NCBI GenBank assembly: GCA_001972305.1
Contig: BDDD01006720.1
Span: 4,229-68,228, forward strand
Length of the DNA stretch: 64,000 bases
Direction of reading: 5' to 3'
Source: Cephalotus follicularis
Taxonomy: Eukaryota > Streptophyta > Magnoliopsida > Oxalidales > Cephalotaceae
Positions 56,285 through 64,000 of the stretch are shown piece by piece (the first letter of the stretch is position 1; each line of letters begins with the position of its first letter). The position numbers and the translations under genes are program-made. The notes below the pieces were generated by a model. It made no database searches. It saw only the letters and a program-made list of their open reading frames with translations, and was not told the DNA's origin.

Positions 56285-58154
56285 GGGAGAAAGATAAACA
56301 AAAATCCATATCATAAAAAGAAATCATACATCAATATTCTCCCAAGGTTCATGTACATGATTCTTTACAAAAGAATAACATCCCAAAATATGTCCCAATG
56401 CATGAAGGGAACTAGCCGAGAAGGCCAGGGGAAGAGCAAACTCCTCGGTCTACCTCGCAACAAGTCCTTAACGTGGTCCGACGTGGGGAAGAACTTCACC
56501 CGCTTCCTCGACTGCAAAACAACAACCTGGGAGGGGATTAGTCCAAAGACTAGTGAGAGGGGAAGGAAAGCATTCCATAACGCCTGACGACACTGGACGC
56601 TGAGCAAAAGGTTATGCCCAACTGGCCAACTAGCTCACCTCGGCCAAGCTTCCGAGGACACTCAACAATAATCAAAAGACTACTTGGAGTATAAAAGATA
56701 GCAAAAGATGTATATCTCAACAATGCTATGAAACAATAATATGAGAGATAAAAGTAAAGCAAAGTGTCCAAACCCAATTTCCCGAGGACCCAACAAAAGG
56801 ATCAAAACTCCAGGGATCAATTGATCAGAGGAATACTGGTACCTGACACATTATCAAATCCCACCTCGGCCTTTCCCCTCGACCATTTCCATACATCTGC
56901 TAGCGCCGAATTTCACGGCAGCAAATCTCAACAGTTCCTGACCGGAGAAGAAGAACATAGGCTTTCAGGGAGTGCACCACCTACCATGTATCGATACAGA
57001 GGTGCCGACTGATCAGTGTTGAACCCAGCCCCTGGGAGATGAGTAGATCACGAACATCAACTGAGGGGCCAGCGAATCATCGCAAGACACCACCCTCATC
57101 GGCAATCATGTATGAGAACTTCGACAGGTAGGTCAACGAATCACCGCACAGACCATCCTTTGTCAGAAATCCCATAGCAAGTATCCTATCGGTCACCACT
57201 GTACTCAGTATCCAGTATCCGAACTCAACAACACATGGTATCAAAAGAGTTATGACATATATATATAAACAGGATATAACAAGGGGAAATATCACCCAGA
57301 ACCTCAAGCTCACCAGCTCAGAAATCAATATCAACTGCAAGAAATATGTCAAAATAAGGAAGAAACGACTCCCACAACAAGACACCATGGAAGGAAATAA
57401 CATAAAACCCGAGGACACACAATAAGCTTAAGACTCTCAACTGTTTCAAGATAAAAGAAGGAATGTCCCACTCACCACTTATCCACACCTCTGCACAGCT
57501 CCTATAGCTCAGGATCAACGCTCGGCTCCTCTGCTACAAGAACAAAGAACACAGACATTGCACAGTCTGTAACAAAAACAGAGAGAAAACATGCATGTAA
57601 CCTTCAATACATGATCATCTCCTCGGATAGTCATCCTGACCATCCACAACGCTCAACATTTCACCATGGAGCATCATGATCACCGTCACCATCTCCGACT
57701 CCACCGTAAACGGGAGGTTTGGCACGCACATTGCCAAACAAATAGAGGAAAGAAGACGAAGAAGGGAAGAGCTCACCTCTACTAACTCAAGGATCTCGTT
57801 CTCCAAGCAAAACTCGTCTTCACCAAAGGAAACTTCAGAAGGAAAGAAGAAAGCACAGAGAACTTACACACTTCTCTCAGCTACTCACTTCTGGCGTCCT
57901 CAACTGATACAACGACTCATTTATGTGAAGGTTGTGTGTGCTTGACAAGATAGGACTCTGCAAATCCCTTACACAACCTTCCACACCCACATGCACACAT
58001 CAAACCATCCTGCCAAAACACATCAGTCGAACCAAGCCAAAAGCAAACCAGTCCACCACCAAACCAAGGCCCAAACTTCCATTATCCAAAAGAAAAATTT
58101 TGAGGCCCAGAACAACAAAGTCCAATACCCCAAAATTGGACCTGGGTCATTACA
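56285..58154 (-). repeat. Element B 3' LTR, 5' portion
   Basis: On the minus strand it starts TGTAATGACCCAGG at 58154, after a polypurine tract, and matches A's LTR down to 56327. It continues 42 bp beyond the point where A's LTR changes (55778) and stops exactly at the terminus of A's LTR. Confidence 0.82.
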
Positions 58155-58179
58155 TCCACCCCACCTTAGGAAATTGTTT

Positions 58180-59770
58180 CCTCGCAATTACCTGTTGGCA
58201 TACCTAAGAGGTCGGGATAACGGCTCCTCATCTCCTCTTCTCGTCCCAGGTAGCTTCCTCTACTACTTGGTTTCTCCAAAGGACCTTCACCAAAGGGATA
58301 GTCTTACTCCTTAAGACTTGCTCCCAAAGATCTAAAACCTTCACTAGGATCTCCTCATATGCTAAGGTCGGCATCTCTTCCTCAGGAAACTCCACCAAAC
58401 TCTCCAAAACATGAGAGGGGTCTACCACATACTTCCTCAGCATAGAAACATGGAAGACATTGTGGACACGATCCATCTCCGGAGGTAAAGCCAGACGATA
58501 ACCTTCTGGTCTAATCCTCTTCAAAACCTCAGAAGGACCCACATACCTTGGTGTAAGCTTACCACGCTTACCAAAACGAACCACTGCAGTGTATGGCGAT
58601 ACACGGAGGAAAACCATATCACCAACAGGGAACTCCAAGCCTTACGACGCTGGTCGGTATAACTCTTTTGCCTGCTCTGCGCTGCTTGTAAGCGTTCTCA
58701 AATAAGCTTCACCTTCTCAGCCATGTCTTGAACCATCTCGGAACCTGGCAACTTGTGATCCTCGACCTCATCCCAATACAATAGTGTTCTACAACGCCTG
58801 CCATACAAAGCTTCATATGGTGCCATACCAAGACTGGTCTTGTAGCTATAATTCGATCAAGGTCAGCCGAGAATCCCAACCCTCCTTGAAGTCCATCACA
58901 CAGGCTCTCAAGATATCTTCAAGAATTTGGATCGTCCGGTCGAACTGTCCGTTAGTCTGAAGATGATACGCTGTACTGAGTTGTAACTCTATACCCAGCG
59001 TTGCTTTCAAGCTCTGTTAAAACCTTGAAGTGAACCTCGGATCTCTGTCTGAAACAATACTACTGGGGACTCCATGCAACCTGACGATCTTGTCCACGTA
59101 CAACAAAGCCAACCTTTCAAAGCTATACACCATCCGTACTGGTAGAAAGTGAGCTGACTTGGTCAGTCTATCCATTATAACCCATATGGCATCGTGCTTT
59201 CTCCGTGTCAGAGGAAAACTTGAAACAAAGTTCATAGATATATGATCCCACTTCTATTCTGGGAGAGGAAGAGACTGAAGAAGACCTGACAACTTCTGTC
59301 TTTCCGCTTTCACCTGCTGGCAAGTCAGACATCTTGCCACGAAGCTAGAAATTTCTCTCTTCATTCCACGCCACCAATAAAGAAGCTTAAGGTCACGATA
59401 CATCTTGGTACTCCCAGGATGCATTGACCAAGCAGAACAATGCGCTTCATCCAAAATATCCTTCTGAAGCTCTACTATATGTGGCACACATATCCTCGGG
59501 CCAAACATCAGAGCACCATCCTCTCGGATGTGGAAGTCATTCCGAGCTCCTTCTCGGACTTGGTTTAAGAGCTTAACCAACCTCCAATCCTTTTCCTGTG
59601 CCTCACGGATTTGGTCCAATAAAATTGACCTCACCCGAAGAGAAGCTACCACAGTGCCATTGTCCTCGGTGGACAACTCCACACCCAAAGATCTAAGCTG
59701 CTCCAACAACGACAAATAGATCGTCTGAACATGCGCCAGGGGAAGAGAAGACTTCCTGCTCAACGCATCG
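58180..59770 (-). pseudogene. Element B integrase and chromodomain
   Basis: Zinc-binding part in 59763-59254: DEAHCSAWSMHPGSTKMYRD and CLTCQQVKAERQK. Core in 59235-59017: [37 protein letters not shown] stop, Q/E changes and a frameshift follow. The C-terminal frame 58638-58228 has KLTPRYVGPSEVLKRI, HNVFHVSMLRKYV and the chromodomain-like VKVLWRNQVVEEATWDEK. It keeps the Trp that A has lost. A TAG replaces the Trp codon between the first part and the core (PE-stop-KW). Confidence 0.85.
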
Positions 59771-59897
59771 GCTACCGCATTAGCCTTGCCTAGGTGATAC
59801 TCAATGGTGCAATCATAGTCCTTGATCAGCTCAATCCATCTTCTTTGAGCTCATGTTAATATGCTGCTGGGAAAACAGATACTTCAAACTCTGGTGG

Positions 59898-60890
59898 TTA
59901 GTAAAGATCTGACACACCTCTCCATAAAGTTAATGGAGGCCAAATATTCAACCCAAAGTCCACTGCTGCCAATTCTAGATCATGAGTAGGATAGTTATGC
60001 TCGCGGGCCTGGAACTGCCGAGAAGCATAAGCTATCACCTTGCCTTCTTGCATCAGTACGGAACCTAGCCCTTGCTTGGAAGCGTCACTGAAAACCACAA
60101 AACCAACTCCTAGGGAAGGAAGAACTAGCACAGGTGCCGACATCAACCTCTGCTTCAACTCCAAGAAACTCTTCTCACAAGCGTCCGACCAAATGAACTT
60201 CACTATCTTCTTTGTCAAATTTGACAGAGGAGCGGCTATCGAGGAAAACCCTTCGATGAACCTCCTATAATAACCAGCCAAACCAAGAAAACTCTGGACC
60301 TCGGATGAGTTCCTCGGTCGTTTCCAAGATACAACAGATTCCACCTTCCTCAGATCCACTTCTATTCCCTGGCCCGAGACCACATAGCCCAAAAAGACTA
60401 CCTTGCCCAACCAAAACTCACACTTACTGAGCTTAGCATACAACCTATGGTCTCTCAACGCCTGTAGCACAATCCTCAAGTGTTCACCATGCTCGGTCAC
60501 ATCCCAAGAATACACCATAACATCATCTATGAACACCACCACAAAGGTGTCAAGAGAAGGCTGGAACACTCGGTTCATCAACTCCATGAAAGCTGCTGGC
60601 GCGTTGGTCAGACCAAACGGCATAACTGAAAACTCAAAGTGGCCATAACGGGATCTAAAGGCCATCTTGGGAATATCCTGTTCCCTTATCCTCAGCTGGT
60701 GATAACCCGAGCGAAGATCAATCCTCGAGAACACACTGGCGTCCTTCAACTGGTGAAACAAGTCATCAATCCGAGGCAACATATACTTGTTTCTCATCGT
60801 GACCTTGTTGAGCTACCTATAGTCGATGCACATTCGTAAAACACCGTCCATCTTCTTCATAAACAACACTGGAGCACCCCAAGGAGAACT
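59898..60890 (-). pseudogene. Element B reverse transcriptase and RNase H
   Basis: An open frame of 299 codons (60797-59898) holds [45 protein letters not shown] (catalytic Asp pair) and [17 protein letters not shown]. The RNase H start follows: [16 protein letters not shown] and [13 protein letters not shown]. The frame ends near 59898 by a shift. The N-terminal RT part (SPWGAPVLF region, about 60800-60890) is in another frame. Confidence 0.88.
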
Positions 60891-61660
60891 ACTGGGTCTG
60901 TTTCTCTAACAGCTCCTCCAACTGTACTTTCAACTCCTTGAGCTCCACTAGTGCCATCCGATACATAGCAAGGCACACTGGCAAAGCACCAGGAACCAAG
61001 TCAATAACAAAATCCGTTGCTCTGACAGGCGGCAACCTTGGTAACTCTCCGGGAAAAACGTCTAAGAAGTTGCGGACCACTGGAATGCCTTCCACCTCTT
61101 GCTCGGACACCCTCGTGTCTACCACGTGAGCCAAGAAACCTTGTCCGCCTTTATGCAAGATCCTCCACGGGTACATAGCTGAGATCATCCTGCTCGGCAA
61201 CAAGCGTTGTTCACATACCAACTCTATAACAGATCCCTCGAACATCTGGAAAGAAACAACTCTCCGAGAACAATCCACCACTGCCTTATGAGCTGTAAGC
61301 CAATCCATACCCAAGATGTCATCAAAATCTTCGATAGGGAAAGGAATAAGGTCTGCTTGAAAGTTTTGGTCACCGACCAAAACATCACAGGCCTTAAGCA
61401 CCCGACCTACCCGATAGGTCTATCCTATTGGAACTGAAACCACTATGTCCTCTTCCAAAGGACTCAACTCCTTTTCCGTATGAATGCATAATGGATGAGC
61501 AACAAAACACAAAGTGGCTCCGGTATCAAAAAGAGCTATGGCATCTCTACCAAGGATAACAACCATACCTATAGCCACGTCTAGAGCTGCAAGGGCATCA
61601 TCCTTGTTCATAGCATAAACTTTTGCGGTTGCGGCAGGTCTACCCATCGTTCTGCTGCCA
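60889..61660 (-). pseudogene. Element B protease and linker to RT
   Basis: Frame 61647-61420 has VVILGRDAIALFDTGATLCF (DTG active site). A stop near 61420 is followed by 61401-60889: DDILGMDWLTAHKAVVDCSR and [20 protein letters not shown], the usual lead-in to RT. Confidence 0.85.
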
Positions 61661-61695
61661 CCCGCTCTGGAGGTACCTGCTTGTGAAACCTGTGA

Positions 61696-62930
61696 TCATG
61701 TCCTCGGCCCTGCCAATTGCTGTCCTGGTTGCCCCGATCCTCTGCCTGTCGGTTGCCTAGCAGGAGCAACTGGTCCAGGCGCTTCTGACAACTGCTGAGC
61801 TTGAGGACAATTCCTCATGAAATTTCCAGGTTGACCACACAAAAAGCATAACTGGGAATCAGACATGCAATTCCCAAAGTGAGACTGTCCACACCGTTGA
61901 CATCTCGGTGGCTGCGAAGAAGCTACTGCACTCTGCTGCGCACCACTAGCTACTGGAGAGAATGTAGGCTGCGGGGAAAACATTCCCTGACCATCCGACC
62001 TGGTCTGCGAATGATACCCTCAGTTACAAGACTTCCCAGAGGATCTATTCCTCCTCTTCCCATGACTCCTAGAAGTATTCTCACCTTGCTCGGCCTGAGA
62101 AGCAACACGCTTTTGTCCTCGGTCTTGCCTAGCCCTCTGGTCTGCAAGACTCTGCTCAACATGCTTGGCAGCCACCACCAAGTCACCAAAAAATGTCCAC
62201 GTGATGAGAGCAGTTGAATGCCTCACCTCGGGTCTTAAACTTTCCATAAACTTCTGACACCTTTCTTCCTCATCTGCAACAAGTGCGGGAGCAAAATGAG
62301 ATAGTTCCATGAAACGGTACTCATACTCCGCCACTGACAAGTTTCCTTAACGTAGATGGAGGAAATCGCTCTTCTTCTCCAGAACATAAGTCAGAGGATA
62401 GAAATACTGCCGAAACTCTCACCGAAAGATATCCCAAGAGATCGCTACTACGTCTGCATGCCTCACCTTGAGAGCATTCCACCAACGACGAGCATTCCTC
62501 TGCAACAAGAAATAAGCAAGACGGACACGCAAATCGTCCATGATCCCGGTTTGTTCAAAGATCTTTTCAACTCGGCTCAACCACACCTCCGCGTCTGCCC
62601 AGTCGGCCGTTCCTTCAAAGGTCGTAGCGCCTAAGCGCTGCATATGTTCAATCGGTAAGGCCTGAGGCCTAGCAACACCCAAAGATTGAGACATCATCAA
62701 GAACGTATGCATCATGTCTTACTGACTATCCACACCTGCCAGAGGAGGAACATACGCACCAGACTGCGCTGTCGGAGCATCAGCTGCCATCGTCGGCTGA
62801 GCTTCCTGTGCTTCTACTCCTGGTTGAGTATGAACTTCAGGTTCCATGCGTGGTGGAGAGGCCACCCCTACCTCTTCCCCGACCACGACTTCCAACCCGA
62901 CCACGTCCACTAGCTCGACCACGGGGCACT
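61696..62930 (-). pseudogene. Element B gag (frameshifted)
   Basis: The N-terminal part lies in 62922-62719 (Pro/Ala-rich) and 62715-62419 (RLGATTFEGTADWADAEVWL, LLQRNARRWWNALK). The middle is in 62340-62020 (SVAEYEYRFMELSHFAPAL, RPEVRHSTALITW). The knuckle region 61983-61696 has QRCGQSHFGNC and CFLCGQPGNFMRNC (His of the usual GHF replaced by Asn). Frameshifts separate the three blocks. This copy keeps the gag start that A lacks. Confidence 0.85.
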
Positions 62931-63105
62931 AGCATCCTTCACATGCAACGTTAGGGGATTACTTAAGCTAAAGATTCTACATGAGATGCATACAATGCAC
63001 AACCCAAGAAACCAGGGAAACACTATTCCTAGGATTCTCACAACAAGAAGGCCATCATATAAGCCTGAGCTTCATCCCACTGCTTACACAATACTAAACC
63101 GGTCT

Positions 63106-63116
63106 CTCTGATACCA
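63106..63116 (-). promoter_or_regulatory. Element B primer binding site
   Basis: The minus strand reads TGGTATCAGAG next to the LTR end, complementary to initiator tRNA-Met. The LTR terminus before it reads GGTCCTGTTAGC, so the final CA has changed to GC. Confidence 0.82.
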
Positions 63117-63117
63117 A

Positions 63118-63872
63118 GCTAACAGGACCCATTCCTAGAACACCCGGGGACACGAGCTTTGCCGGGGATGGCACACCTGCCCACAACCCTCAAACCCAAA
63201 CCATCCAACAAAAATGCTGAGCAAACGCTCCAAGCGTCTAAAACACAAAAGCCCGACAAGAACGCCAGGGTAGAGGACACGCGATACCACGCCGTGCCCA
63301 AAGAAAAGCCTGAGGACTCAAAGGAAACTGCTGGGGACCCAAAACTCCCCGATTCACTTAAGCCCGAGGAAACCCACATGCCCCCCGCACGTGCACACCC
63401 AACCACTAAGGTCTACTAAGAGCCCGAGGAGCCAAACGCTACAACTCCTCACCTCGGCAACAAACTCCCAAGCACTTGGGCCTCAACACGAACTAGGCGT
63501 CCATGGGCACCCAAGGAACCAAAACGCCTGAGGACACCAAAATGTCTTGGGACGCGCCAATGCCCAAAGACGCACAAGGATCCAAGAGCAAGCCACAATG
63601 TCCGAGGACTCGCTCAAGTCCGAGGACACACCAAATGTCCAAGGACACACCCATGTCCCGGGGACTCTCCAAGGCACCAGGTAAACCTCACATCCGAGGA
63701 CTGTCGACTAGCCTAGTGGTCTGGCTACTACCTCTCTAAGACCAGGGTCATGCTCAGGAAATGACTAGGATGGTCTGGCTTCCAGTCGAGGAAACCTGCC
63801 ATGCACCTAGGTCAAATCTAAGATCAACAGAGCCCAACCACTACCTCCAAACACATCATACATCACGTCTCA
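63118..63872 (-). repeat. Element B 5' LTR, 3' portion
   Basis: On the minus strand this ends GGGTCCTGTTAGC. The end segment matches A's LTR end at about 55779-56284. Further in (about 63640-63872) it continues with repeated TCCTCGGAC-like units that A's LTR lacks. It is cut at 63873 by another LTR terminus. Confidence 0.75.
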
Positions 63873-64000
63873 TGTAACGCCCCAAACCCCAAGGGTCAAC
63901 CCCCAAGGTTTGACGCGCTACGAACAATATCATTCATTTACCCATTTCAGCAGAAATTAAAAACTTTCAACAATATAACAATGCATGCGGAATAAATCCA
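63873..64000 (-). repeat. Terminus of another LTR, running out of the window
   Basis: The + strand starts TGTAACGCCCCAAACCCC at 63873 and continues with sequence unlike B's LTR. Read on the minus strand it ends GGGGCGTTACA, like the end of the solo LTR at 44713 (GGGGTGTGACA). Probably a minus-strand Del/Tekay-type LTR inserted in B's 5' LTR. Orientation is uncertain. Confidence 0.5.

Larger units (their letters stand above)
56285..63872 (-). mobile_element. Element B: chromodomain Ty3/gypsy (Tekay/Del-type), minus strand, 3' LTR split by element A
   Basis: On the minus strand: partial 5' LTR (63872-63118), tRNA-Met primer site, gag, protease, RT, RNase H, integrase with chromodomain, then 3' LTR starting at 58154 and cut at 56285, where element A's LTR ends. 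The rest of its 3' LTR appears at 49392-49550. It is related to A over about 6.2 kb with many substitutions, so the two are separate insertions of one family. It is broken in all genes. Confidence 0.85.

Noticed and set aside
49551..62575. Segmental inverted duplication as the origin of the A/B palindrome
   Set aside because: The arms differ at many sites and have independent stops and deletions. The LTR remnant at 49392-49550 is better explained by nested insertion.

Overview
The window is plant nuclear DNA, almost certainly from a dicot. It has long AT-rich intergenic stretches, GT-AG introns, full-length Ty3/gypsy and Ty1/copia retrotransposons of plant lineages, a plant LINE with a DUF4283-type ORF1 and a C-terminal zf-RVT, plant MITEs, and one plant amino-acid transporter gene. 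Species cannot be named from sequence alone. Roughly three quarters of the window is transposable elements. The only host gene I can support is the five-exon transporter gene at 36570-39034.

Layout: (1) 1-6502 is the 3' part of a Tat-lineage Ty3/gypsy element (Tat-1): RNase H, integrase, a three-exon gene on the opposite strand (2643-5016), and the 3' LTR. (2) 7284-16692 is a complete but coding-dead relative (Tat-2) with two 498-bp LTRs and the target duplication CATAT. (3) 16693-23278 is AT-rich intergenic DNA with small hairpin MITEs. (4) 23287-23926 is a hAT-type MITE with a perfect 8-bp target duplication. (5) About 24085-30040 is a decayed LINE. (6) 30487-30733 is a Mutator-like MITE. 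(7) 30851-35584 is a Ty1/copia element (Copia-1, target duplication GATAT). (8) 36570-39034 is the cationic amino-acid transporter gene. (9) 40505-48425 is a second copia element (Copia-2), split by a 2.5-kb solo LTR (42177-44713). (10) 49392-63872 holds two chromodomain-bearing Ty3/gypsy elements of Tekay/Del type: element A on the + strand and element B on the - strand, tail to tail. The best reading is that A inserted into B's 3' LTR. (11) From 63873 another LTR starts and runs out of the window.

The most notable object is the antisense gene in Tat-1. It has its own TATA box, a probable 5'UTR intron and two coding introns, all with canonical splice sites. The spliced frame is open for about 733 codons, while the sense-strand pol of the same element is already broken. 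Antisense extra ORFs in Tat elements are a known class, so the novelty lies in the complete, spliced, promoter-bearing architecture. The transporter gene is likewise intact across all five exons (590 codons). Nearly every other coding region carries stops and frameshifts. In element A, where element B allows comparison, most stops are CAG to TAG or TGG to TAG/TGA changes, as expected from cytosine-methylation decay of silenced elements.
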